This document shows positions 30,835-38,441 of a DNA stretch of 64,000 nt, piece by piece; within the stretch, counting starts at the first letter, position 1; each line of letters begins with the position of its first letter. The position numbers and the translations under genes are program-made. Below the pieces are notes generated by a model. It had not been told where the DNA came from and searched no databases. It saw only the letters and a list, made by a program, of their open reading frames with translations. Source of the stretch: an uncultured Pseudomonadota bacterium (lineage in GTDB: Bacteria > Pseudomonadota > Gammaproteobacteria > Steroidobacterales > Woeseiaceae); contig CAJXJW010000005.1 in assembly GCA_913055625.1 (NCBI GenBank), positions 62,001-126,000 on the forward strand. Reading direction: 5' to 3'.

Positions 30835-32085
30835 ATGAGATTTTTGATCTGCGCTACCGCCGCATCGCTAGTTGCCCTGACGGTCGCGGGCGATGTCCTC
30901 GCGGATGCCGCGGAAGGCCAGTCTTATTTTTCCGTGATGGGGTCGTACATCGACGATGATGAGGACCGAAATACCGACGACGGCGTCAAGGGCGGCCAGT
31001 TCGGATTCGGCTACGCCTTCCATGAAGACTGGAACATCGAGGCACTTTTCCAGGCAAGCCGCGGCGACGGCACGCCGGAACACAGCTACTCCGGTTTCGG
31101 GCTCGACCTGCAGCGCGTCTTCCGGCGCGACGAGCGCTTCAGCCCGTACCTGCATGCGGGTGTCGGCTATTTCGTGGACGACACTTCCGGCTCGGGCGAA
31201 TCCGACGGATCGATGTACTCGGCCGGCCTCGGTTTCTACTACGACCTGTTCTCGTCGAACGTGGCACTCCGCGGCGAGTGGCGTTACCGCACGGATTCCG
31301 CCGGCCCGAAGAACCTGAGCGACCAGCTCTGGAGCGTCGGCCTGCAGCTCCCGTTCGGCTCGGCCGCCCCGGCGTGGGTCGACAGCGACGGCGACGGCGT
31401 CAGCGACGGTATGGACCGTTGCCCGAACACGCCGGTGGGCGCCCAGGTGGACGCCTACGGCTGCGAACTCGACAGTGACGGCGACGGCGTCAAGGACAGC
31501 GCCGACGAGTGCCCGAACACGCCGGCCGGCGCCAAGGTCGATGCGAAGGGCTGCGAACTGGACAGCGACGGCGACGGCGTCAAGGACAGCGCCGACGAGT
31601 GCCCGAACACACCGGCAGGCGCTGAAGTCGACGCGACGGGCTGCGAACTGGACGGCGACGGCGACGGCGTCGTCGACCGGCTCGACCAGTGCCCGGACAC
31701 GCCGGCCGGCGACCCGGTCGACCAGCGCGGCTGCACGCTGCGCGGCGAGTACGTGCTGGAGGGCACCGCGTTCGAGACCAATTCGGACCGGCTGACCAGC
31801 GAAGCAATGGGGATTCTCGACGGCGCTGTCGTCACGCTGAAGAAGTACCCCGACCTGCGCTTCGAGATCGGCGGACACACGGACAACGTCGGCGCCGCGG
31901 AATACAACGAGGGCCTGTCGCTGCGTCGTGCCCAGACGGTGCACGACTACCTCGCGGCGAACGGTATCTCGGTGTCCCGGATGACGGTACGCGGCTACGG
32001 CGAATCGTCGCCGATCGCGACGAACGACACGGCCGAGGGCCGCGCGACCAACCGACGGGTGTCGCTCCGCGTCATCGAAGAGTAG
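30835..32085 (+). CDS. OmpA-family outer-membrane protein with type-3 (TSP3) repeats
   Basis: 416 residues from the ATG at 30835; the frame opens earlier but the signal peptide MRFLICATAASLVALTVAGD fixes the start. An N-terminal eight-strand barrel (about 25-180) ends near VGLQLPFGSA. Four Ca-binding type-3 repeats (DSDGDGVxDxxDxCPNTPxG, about 183-302) follow. The C-terminal OmpA peptidoglycan-binding domain has FEIGGHTDNVGAAEYNEGLS, LRRAQTVHDYL and RATNRRVSLRV. It anchors the outer membrane to peptidoglycan; OprF-like. An intrinsic terminator follows the stop. Confidence 0.93.
   Translation: MRFLICATAASLVALTVAGDVLADAAEGQSYFSVMGSYIDDDEDRNTDDGVKGGQFGFGYAFHEDWNIEALFQASRGDGTPEHSYSGFGLDLQRVFRRDERFSPYLHAGVGYFVDDTSGSGESDGSMYSAGLGFYYDLFSSNVALRGEWRYRTDSAGPKNLSDQLWSVGLQLPFGSAAPAWVDSDGDGVSDGMDRCPNTPVGAQVDAYGCELDSDGDGVKDSADECPNTPAGAKVDAKGCELDSDGDGVKDSADECPNTPAGAEVDATGCELDGDGDGVVDRLDQCPDTPAGDPVDQRGCTLRGEYVLEGTAFETNSDRLTSEAMGILDGAVVTLKKYPDLRFEIGGHTDNVGAAEYNEGLSLRRAQTVHDYLAANGISVSRMTVRGYGESSPIATNDTAEGRATNRRVSLRVIEE
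31381..31740 (+). repeat. Four tandem 90-bp units encoding TSP3 repeats
   Basis: Units begin at 31381, 31471, 31561 and 31651, each starting with a GAC-AGC/GGC-GAC-GGC-GAC-GGC-GTC series. The second and third are nearly identical, the outer two diverged. The repeats stay in frame within the ompA-like gene. Confidence 0.9.
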
Positions 32086-32110
32086 GTCCCGCCGGTTTCG
32101 GCAAAGACCG

Positions 32111-32143
32111 GGGCGCGTGCATCGCGGTGCACGCGCCCTTTTT
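32111..32143 (+). terminator. Intrinsic terminator of the ompA-like gene
   Basis: GGGCGCGTGCA (32111-32121), a 6-base loop and TGCACGCGCCC (32128-32138) form a perfect 11-bp stem followed by TTTTT. Confidence 0.92.
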
Positions 32144-32175
32144 CGTTACGGCGCAATTGCGCTCCGGGCGCAGCT

Positions 32176-33003
32176 TCAGCCGTGCAGCGTCAGGAGCGGA
32201 ATGTTCGATTCGTTCAGCAGGAACTCGGTGGTGCCGCCGAACACTTTCTCGCGCCAGCGGCTGCGGCTATAGGAACCCGCGACCAGCATGTCGGCCTTGG
32301 TCTTCCGATAGGAGTCCATCAGCTCGGTGTCGACATCGCGGCCGCGCGTCTTCACGCGCTTTGCCCGAACGCCGTAGGCTGCGAGGTAGCGTGCGATCTG
32401 CGCCGATTTCGGCCCCGGCCTGTCTTCCGCACCGCAGCTCACGAGCGTCACCTCGTCGGCCGCGGCGAGCAGCGGCACCGACGCGCGTACGGCCCTGGCG
32501 ACTTCCGTGCTCTGGTTCCAGCCGATCAGGATGCGTTTCCCGACCAGCTTGCGCCCCTTCTGCGGCATGATAAGGACCGGCGTCGTCGACTCGAGCAGTG
32601 CCGCATTGACGAACATGTCAGCAACGCTGCCTTTCTTCGCCGGGCGGGAGACGACGACGAGGTCGTGAGCCGGCCCCAGGATCGACATGAGGATATGTGG
32701 CGCGCCGACCTTTTCGGCGTACAGCGCGCCCGGCTCGATCCGGCCACCGCGAATCATGTCGTAGCCATGGTGCTCCGCCGCGCGCTGGTACAGTGCCTTG
32801 GCCGCCGCGGGTGCGGTCTTGGTGCTCTTCCGGCGCCAGGCCGCGTCGGAAAACGCAGCGGACAAGGACACGTCGGAGTAGCGGTGCGGACGCATGTGGC
32901 AACCGCTGACGCTGGCGCCGATCCTGCGCCCGATATCGAACGCGGTATCGAGAGCGCGCGCACACTCCGGGCGGTCGGCGACAGGAACGAGTATCAGTTT
33001 CAT
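32176..33003 (-). CDS. Tandem universal stress protein (UspA family)
   Basis: 275 residues with two Usp domains. The first begins MKLILVPVADRPECARALDTAF. The second begins RILIGWNQSTEVARAVRASV and ends VAGSYSRSRWREKVFGGTTE, the G-x2/9-G(S/T) type nucleotide-binding area, then LLNESNIPLLTLHG. Cytoplasmic stress protein; partner unknown. Its ATG overlaps the stop of the upstream MBL lipoprotein gene (ATGA), so the two form one operon on the minus strand. Confidence 0.88.
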   Translation of the reverse strand: MKLILVPVADRPECARALDTAFDIGRRIGASVSGCHMRPHRYSDVSLSAAFSDAAWRRKSTKTAPAAAKALYQRAAEHHGYDMIRGGRIEPGALYAEKVGAPHILMSILGPAHDLVVVSRPAKKGSVADMFVNAALLESTTPVLIMPQKGRKLVGKRILIGWNQSTEVARAVRASVPLLAAADEVTLVSCGAEDRPGPKSAQIARYLAAYGVRAKRVKTRGRDVDTELMDSYRKTKADMLVAGSYSRSRWREKVFGGTTEFLLNESNIPLLTLHG

Positions 33004-33977
33004 TGAGGAATCTCCGATGTCGGTATTGTCGGGTTGTCATCCGGCACGATGATCGAGAATGCACCGAAGTCGTATTCGCGGTTGCCGTCCGTTACGACGA
33101 ATTCGCTCGTGCCGGCGGCCATGCTGATGAACGCGTTGCGCAGGCGGCCGAGGAAAGCACTGTCGGCGAACGGCACGTTGTGCGCGGTGACCAGGGTATC
33201 GACCTCGGGCTGCAGCGCCGCGAGTCGCGCCGCGGTACGCGCATAGGTATCGGGATCGGAACCCGGCAAGTGGGCGTACAGCGGTGCCAGGTAGAACGTA
33301 TCGCCGGTAAAGAGCTGACGGTGCTCGCGGTCGAGCAGGCAGAGCGCATCCGGCGCATGACCGGGAGTCTCGAGCACTTCGAGGACCCGGCCGCCGAGAT
33401 CGATCCGGTCGCCGTCCCGGACGATGCGGGTGATCGCGTAAGGCCGACCGACGTACTCGTCCGGAACGAAGCCCGCCGGGAAGTCCTTCCAGACCCAGCC
33501 GGGGCCGATGAACTCGGCCAGCTCCGCCCGGCCGCGCCCCAGCGAACTCGCCCGGCTGTAGGCGTTGTCGAGCCCCAGTACTTCGTCGAAGCGATGGTTG
33601 TCGCCCACGTGATCGTAATGGCTGTGCGAATTCAGGACGAGCACTTCGCGATCCGTCAGCGCTTCCACCACGCGTCGGATGTCGCCGATGCCGAGGCCCG
33701 TATCGAACAACAGTGCTTTGTCATTGCCGATGATCAGGTAGGAAATCACGAGCTCGAACTGGCCCGGCTCGTAGATGGCGAACAAGTCGTCCGAAAGCCG
33801 GTAAACCTCGAACCAGTCGTCGTCGACGTCGACGGGCGTGAATGCCTGCCACTCGGGCAGCGGCAGCTCGTCCCACCAGCGCTCATTGCCGACGCCGCGG
33901 TTCTCGACGCCGCCCGTGGCGCAAGCCGCCAGGAGAGCGGCGCAGGCGATGATCGGAACGGTGTGAACGCAATGCAT
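33000..33977 (-). CDS. Metallo-beta-lactamase-fold lipoprotein
   Basis: 325 residues from the ATG at 33977; upstream sequence in the same frame is antisense to the glycosyltransferase gene. Lipoprotein signal MHCVHTVPIIACAALLAACA, with the acylated Cys in LLAAC. The catalytic HSHYDH motif is in VLVLNSHSHYDHVGDN, and further metal ligands lie in LETPGHAPDALCLL, LFTGDTFY and TLVTAHNVPF. A periplasmic hydrolase of unknown substrate; the fold covers beta-lactamases, glyoxalase II and others. Coupled to the universal stress protein gene downstream. Confidence 0.88.
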   Translation of the reverse strand: MHCVHTVPIIACAALLAACATGGVENRGVGNERWWDELPLPEWQAFTPVDVDDDWFEVYRLSDDLFAIYEPGQFELVISYLIIGNDKALLFDTGLGIGDIRRVVEALTDREVLVLNSHSHYDHVGDNHRFDEVLGLDNAYSRASSLGRGRAELAEFIGPGWVWKDFPAGFVPDEYVGRPYAITRIVRDGDRIDLGGRVLEVLETPGHAPDALCLLDREHRQLFTGDTFYLAPLYAHLPGSDPDTYARTAARLAALQPEVDTLVTAHNVPFADSAFLGRLRNAFISMAAGTSEFVVTDGNREYDFGAFSIIVPDDNPTIPTSEIPQ

Positions 33978-34040
33978 GACACCGACTGTAGCAGATGAAC
34001 CGCCAGCGACCCATGCCGCGCTTGTGCTACCTTTGACGGG

Positions 34041-35159
34041 ATGACGATACGTTCGCTGTGCGTGACCGAGGGGGGCGACCGGCCGACCGTCGCCATGTTC
34101 GTCGAGCTGCGCAGGGCCGGCATCGATCTCAGCGTCGTCGGCCCGCCGGATAACCCGAATTTCCGGGCCCTGCACGACGCGGGCGTGCCGATCATCGACA
34201 TCCCCCTGCTGAAGAACTTCGACCGCGACGGCCGCGCCCGGCTGCGGAAGGCGATGCTGGACGGCCGCTATCACATCGTGCACACGTTCAACAGCAAGGC
34301 ACTGACGAACAGCCTGCATGCCGCGCGCGGACTGCCCGTCAAAGTCGTGGCCTACCGCGGCATCGTCGGCAACATGAGCTTTCTCGACCCGATGTCCTGG
34401 CAGCGTTACCTGAACCCGCGCATCGACCGGATCGTTTGCGTCTGTGACGCGATCCGCCGCTGGTTCCTGGCGATGCGCCCGGCGTTCCTGCGCATGCCGG
34501 CGACGCGCCCGGTCACGATTCACAAGGGGCACAAGCTCGAGTGGTACACGGACACGCCGGTGGATCTCGCGCAGGCCGGTATTCCCGCGGGCGCGTTCAC
34601 GATCGGCTGCACGGCCGCCTATCGCCCCCGTAAGGGTGTCGAGTACCTGGTCGAGGCGCTGGAGCAACTGCCCGCGGACATCCCGGCACACCTCGTGTTG
34701 ATTGGCCGCATGGACGCGAAACGACTCGACCGCCGCATCGCGAAGAGCCCGGCCCGGGCGCGGATCCACCGCGTCGGCTTCCAGGCAAACGCGCCGGCAT
34801 GGAGTGCCGCGTGTGACGTCTTCTGCCTGCCGTCGGTGAAGCGCGAGGGCCTTGCGCGCGCCATCATCGAGGCGATGGCCTACGGCGTGCCGCCGGTCGT
34901 GACCGACAGCGGCGGCAGCCCCGAGCTCGTGGTCGACGGCGAGTCGGGCTTCGTCGTGCCGATTCGTGATTCGCAGGCGCTCGCCGACGCGTTCGAGAGA
35001 CTGTACCGCGATCCGGCGATGCGCCAAGGCATGGGCGCCGCCGCGCGGGAACGCATTCGCACCGACTTCGATCACGCCGACACCGTGCGCAAGACGATCG
35101 CACTGTACGAGGAACTCGTGCCGGATCCGGACGCGCCTCGAGCCTGGCCCGCGGCCTAG
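34041..35159 (+). CDS. GT4-family (group 1) glycosyltransferase
   Basis: 372 residues. GT-B fold: an N-terminal domain with the FxxxxHTFNSKALTN region, then a C-terminal donor-binding half with TIGCTAAYRPRKGVEYLVEA and the E-x7-E type motif in KREGLARAIIEAMAYGVPPV followed by TDSGGSPELV. It transfers a sugar from a nucleotide donor, probably in envelope glycan synthesis. It stands alone, divergent from the MBL lipoprotein gene and convergent with the SDR gene of the alginate locus. It is probably not part of alginate breakdown. Confidence 0.88.
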   Translation: MTIRSLCVTEGGDRPTVAMFVELRRAGIDLSVVGPPDNPNFRALHDAGVPIIDIPLLKNFDRDGRARLRKAMLDGRYHIVHTFNSKALTNSLHAARGLPVKVVAYRGIVGNMSFLDPMSWQRYLNPRIDRIVCVCDAIRRWFLAMRPAFLRMPATRPVTIHKGHKLEWYTDTPVDLAQAGIPAGAFTIGCTAAYRPRKGVEYLVEALEQLPADIPAHLVLIGRMDAKRLDRRIAKSPARARIHRVGFQANAPAWSAACDVFCLPSVKREGLARAIIEAMAYGVPPVVTDSGGSPELVVDGESGFVVPIRDSQALADAFERLYRDPAMRQGMGAAARERIRTDFDHADTVRKTIALYEELVPDPDAPRAWPAA

Positions 35160-35202
35160 CGCCCGACCGACGTCCCGGCCGGGCGGCCGCCTGCCACGGG
35201 TC

Positions 35203-35958
35203 TCAGGAAAAGAACATGCCGCCGTTGATGTCGACACTTGCACCGGTGATGAAGCCGGCACCCGGCGTGGCCAGGTAAGCCACCAGGGCGGCGACTTCAC
35301 TCGCCTGCCCTTCGCGGCGCAATGGGGTCGCGGCCGCGACGTTGCCCCGCACTTCCTTCTTCGTGAACGTGTCATGGAACGTCGTGCTGATCATGCCAGG
35401 GCAGACGCAGTTGACCCGAATCCCGGACGGGCCCAGCTCCTTGGCCATCGCCCGCGTGAACGTCATGACCGCGCCCTTGGACGTGGCATAGGCAGCTGCT
35501 CCCGGACCACCTCCGTCCCGCCCGGCCTGTGACGAAAAGTTGATGATCGCACCGCCGGCGCCCATGTGCGGCGCCACGCTCTGCGTGGTCAGGAACGTGC
35601 TCGTCACGTTGAGCCGCATGAGGTAGTCGAAGAACTCGTCGTCCATTTCCGCGAGCGCCTTGCGCGCAACCAGTCCGCCGACGACGTTGACGAGTACGTC
35701 GACGGAATCGCCGAACGCCTTACGGGCTTCGCTGACGAGCTTGTCGACGTCGGCCTTCTTGGTCATGTCGCCCGCGACGGCGATGGCCGTCCCGCCTGCC
35801 GCTTCGATGGCCGCCACGGTTTCCCGCCCGTGATCCGGGTTGTTGAAGTAGTTGACGACCACCTTCGCGCCCTCCGCTGCGAGTCGCTCCGACACGGCGC
35901 GTCCGATGTCCCTGGCGCCACCGGCAACGATGGCTACTTTTCCTTCAAGAGTTTTCAT
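35203..35958 (-). CDS. Short-chain dehydrogenase, probable DEH reductase of alginate catabolism
   Basis: 251 residues from the ATG at 35958, which has AGGA seven bases before it; a TTG six bases upstream is the alternative. Classical SDR: cofactor motif VAIVAGGARDIGRAVSERL, then NVVGG, catalytic Ser in INFSSQAG and YATSK as YxxxK. It ends in the family-typical GASVDINGGMFF. It lies 18 bases after the MFS transporter gene inside a locus with PL6, PL7 and PL17 alginate lyases. The best assignment is therefore reduction of the unsaturated uronate DEH to 2-keto-3-deoxygluconate. That substrate is inferred from context. Confidence 0.82.
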   Translation of the reverse strand: MKTLEGKVAIVAGGARDIGRAVSERLAAEGAKVVVNYFNNPDHGRETVAAIEAAGGTAIAVAGDMTKKADVDKLVSEARKAFGDSVDVLVNVVGGLVARKALAEMDDEFFDYLMRLNVTSTFLTTQSVAPHMGAGGAIINFSSQAGRDGGGPGAAAYATSKGAVMTFTRAMAKELGPSGIRVNCVCPGMISTTFHDTFTKKEVRGNVAAATPLRREGQASEVAALVAYLATPGAGFITGASVDINGGMFFS

Positions 35959-35976
35959 TTCCAAGTCCTAGTATTG

Positions 35977-37266
35977 TTAGCGTTGAGCGGAGCCAGCCAC
36001 GCGCGGGCTAAGAGGTTGAATTCGGGTGCAGAGCACGAGCACCGACAGGACGGTCAGGATCGCCAGGGCAGCCGCGACGGCGAATGCCGGCGCATAGCTG
36101 TCCTCGGTGATGACCGGAATCAGGAAGTTCATGCCGACAACGGCGAGCTTGGCCGCCGTGCCCGCGTAGCCGGCGAGGGTGCCGACCGAGTCGCCGCTGT
36201 AGAAATCGCTGGGTAGCGTCTGGATGTTCCCGACCGCTGTCTGGAACCCGAAGAGGATGGCTGCCACCAGGAGCATGGCAACCATCGGTGACGCCGGCTT
36301 GATGGTCATTAGCAGCGCGACGAGCATGATCAACCCGCCCAGGCTGATGATGCTCTTGCGCACCTTGTTCACGGTCCAGCCGGCCTTGATCAGGCTCTGT
36401 GCCAGCAGGCCGCCGAACCACGCACCGAACATCGCGCCCACGTAGGGCACCCAGGCGTACTTCCCAATCTCGGCGACACCGAAGCCATACGTTTCCGTGA
36501 GAAACAGAGGCAACCAGAGAATGAACAACCACCAGATAGGATCGAGGAAGAACGAGGCCAGGATGACGCCCCAACTTTCCTTGCGGGACAGAATCTCGGC
36601 GGAGCCCGGCGCATACGTGGCCGTCACGTTCGCCTCCGTATTGCGCTGGCCGGTCAGGATGTACTCGCGTTCGCCGGCGGACAGCCAAGGGTGCTTGGCC
36701 GGCCCGGTCTTGTAGACGATGAGCCACGGCACCAGCCACAGGAACCCGAGTGCGCCGATCACGATGAATGCGGCCTGCCAGCTCCCGAGATAGACGAAAA
36801 GGTAGGCAACGACCGGCGCGGAAATGATCCCGCCGATGGCTGCGCCGGAGTTGAAGATGCCCTGCGCCAGTGCCCGTTCCCTGATCGGGAACCACTCCGC
36901 GTTCGCCTTGGTCGCACCCGGCCAGTTGCCGGCTTCGGCAATGCCGAGAATCCCGCGAAGGATCGAGAAGCCTGCCAGCCCGGATGCGACGGCATGCAGC
37001 ATCGTCGCCAGGGACCACACACCGATGGCCAGCACGAAACCGATTCGCGTACCGATCCAGTCGAAGATTCGTCCAAACAGCGTCTGGCCGAAAGCGTACG
37101 CGAACGTGAAGACGTTCACGATGAGGGCATAGTGGTCCTTCGTCAGCCCGGTGTCGGCCGAGATCTCCGACCAGAGAAATCCGAGGGCGCCCCGGTCGAT
37201 ATAGTTGATGACCGTCGCGATCGCGACGAGGGTCACGACGACCCAGCGGAAGTTCATGGTTTTCAT
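35977..37266 (-). CDS. MFS transporter, hexuronate (ExuT/anion:cation symporter) type
   Basis: 429 residues from the ATG at 37266; another ATG three codons later (MNFRW) is possible. Twelve hydrophobic segments are visible. RWVVVTLVAIATVINYIDRG at the start, FGRIFDWIGTRIGF as the loop 2-3 MFS motif and WPGATKANAEWFPIRERALA are typical of the ACS family that carries glucuronate and related anions. In this locus it is the likely importer of DEH or unsaturated uronate. It is codirectional with the reductase gene and divergent from the first GntR gene across a 416-base control region. Confidence 0.86.
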   Translation of the reverse strand: MKTMNFRWVVVTLVAIATVINYIDRGALGFLWSEISADTGLTKDHYALIVNVFTFAYAFGQTLFGRIFDWIGTRIGFVLAIGVWSLATMLHAVASGLAGFSILRGILGIAEAGNWPGATKANAEWFPIRERALAQGIFNSGAAIGGIISAPVVAYLFVYLGSWQAAFIVIGALGFLWLVPWLIVYKTGPAKHPWLSAGEREYILTGQRNTEANVTATYAPGSAEILSRKESWGVILASFFLDPIWWLFILWLPLFLTETYGFGVAEIGKYAWVPYVGAMFGAWFGGLLAQSLIKAGWTVNKVRKSIISLGGLIMLVALLMTIKPASPMVAMLLVAAILFGFQTAVGNIQTLPSDFYSGDSVGTLAGYAGTAAKLAVVGMNFLIPVITEDSYAPAFAVAAALAILTVLSVLVLCTRIQPLSPRVAGSAQR

Positions 37267-37370
37267 TCGGTCTGCTGCTCCCCCTACCGGGCCCATTCGG
37301 GTGCAAAATGCTGTCGACGGCCGCGCGTGGCCGTACCGCCGCACATTCTCATCGGTGTCCCCCCCAAGGA

Positions 37371-37628
37371 ACATCTGGTCGAACACAACCTTAGCCAAAG
37401 TACTACCGTGCGGTCAAGCCAATTTTCTATCCAACTGTACTGTCTGTTATTACCAGATGTCAGGCCAATCCGGCTTGCGGGCGGTGCGCAACGGGTCTTC
37501 ACGGCCTTGGGGGCTGCCCGACGGGCGTCAGCGGCTGCCGGACGAAAGCCCGCCAGCCCGATCGCCGGAATACTAAGACCGGTTGGCAGACACCTGTGAT
37601 GACCAGATGCGTACATCCGGGGTACAAT
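37371..37628. promoter_or_regulatory. Divergent control region between transporter and first GntR gene
   Basis: The 416 bases at 37267-37682 hold no gene. Three copies of RCATCTGGT occur: 37371-37379 on plus, and 37452-37460 and 37602-37610 on minus. The middle one is part of a 15-base imperfect palindrome at 37443-37457. The third abuts a promoter-like pair, TGACCA (37600-37605) and TACAAT (37623-37628), 17 bases apart and reading toward the GntR gene. This suggests autoregulation; binding is unproven. Confidence 0.45.
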
Positions 37629-37682
37629 CCCGCAAATCGCCGCCGTGTACGCGTGGACGCGGCCGCGCAGGAGATCGAACGT

Positions 37683-38441
37683 ATGGCCAACGAGAAACGC
37701 CTTTACCAAAGCGTCGTCAACAAGATGGAGCAACTCATCAGCGAGGGCGAGTACCCGCCGGGCGGGCGCCTGCCGCCGGAGCGCGAGTTGGCGGAGCGTT
37801 TCGGCGTGAGCCGCCCGACGATTCGCGAGGCCATCATTGCGCTGGAAGCGCGCAACCGCGTGCGCGTCAGGACGGGGTCCGGCGTGTACCTGCTCGACTC
37901 GAACGCCGGCCACAACGGCATCGATCATTCGATCACGCCGTTCGAACTGGCCGAGGCCCGTGCGCTGATCGAAGGCGAGGCAGCCGCACTTGCGGCGACA
38001 ATGATCACGGACGAACAGCTTGCCGAACTCGAAGTGGCGCTGCAGGAAATGGCGGATGAGTCGATCGACGGGAAGCTGACCTCGGAACTGGCCGACCAGA
38101 AATTTCACAAGATTATTTCCGAGTCTACGCAGAACAAGATGCTGATGTCAGTCATCGACAACCTGTGGTACTTGCGCGACCACTCGCCCGGCATCCGGAA
38201 AGCGCACCAGGCCATCTGCGAGACTAACGGCCAACTGCGAATCCAGGAGCACCAGGAGATCTATGACGCGCTGAAGCGACGCGACGCGAGCGCCGCCCGC
38301 AAGGCCATGCACGCGCACTTCTCGCGCCTGCTGCACAAGCTGATCGCTGCCAACGAATCCGAGCAGATCGAGGAAGCCCGCCGGCGCGCCGTCGAAAGCC
38401 GGCAGCGATTCTCGCTGAACCACCTCGTCTCCGAGACCTAG
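37683..38441 (+). CDS. GntR/FadR-type regulator 1 of the alginate locus
   Basis: 252 residues from the ATG at 37683, chosen because the paralogue at 44051 begins the same way (MA-x-EKRLY). N-terminal winged HTH: LPPERELAERFGVSRPTIREA, then the GSGVYLLDS wing end. The C-terminal helical FCD domain (about 85-230) has FELAEARALIEGEAAALAA, then DQKFHKII and HQEIYDALKRRDASAARKAM. Such proteins sense sugar acids. It is divergent from the transporter and convergent with PL17, overlapping it by 4 bases. The likely effector is a uronate such as DEH or KDG. Confidence 0.88.
   Translation: MANEKRLYQSVVNKMEQLISEGEYPPGGRLPPERELAERFGVSRPTIREAIIALEARNRVRVRTGSGVYLLDSNAGHNGIDHSITPFELAEARALIEGEAAALAATMITDEQLAELEVALQEMADESIDGKLTSELADQKFHKIISESTQNKMLMSVIDNLWYLRDHSPGIRKAHQAICETNGQLRIQEHQEIYDALKRRDASAARKAMHAHFSRLLHKLIAANESEQIEEARRRAVESRQRFSLNHLVSET

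Noticed and set aside
31381..31740. Regular 90-bp repeats that could suggest a CRISPR or minisatellite
   Set aside because: In frame within the ompA-like gene and encode Ca-binding type-3 repeats; no spacer structure.
33978..35375. Extension of the MBL lipoprotein frame upstream of 33977
   Set aside because: It runs antisense through the glycosyltransferase gene, and the lipoprotein signal fixes the start at 33977.
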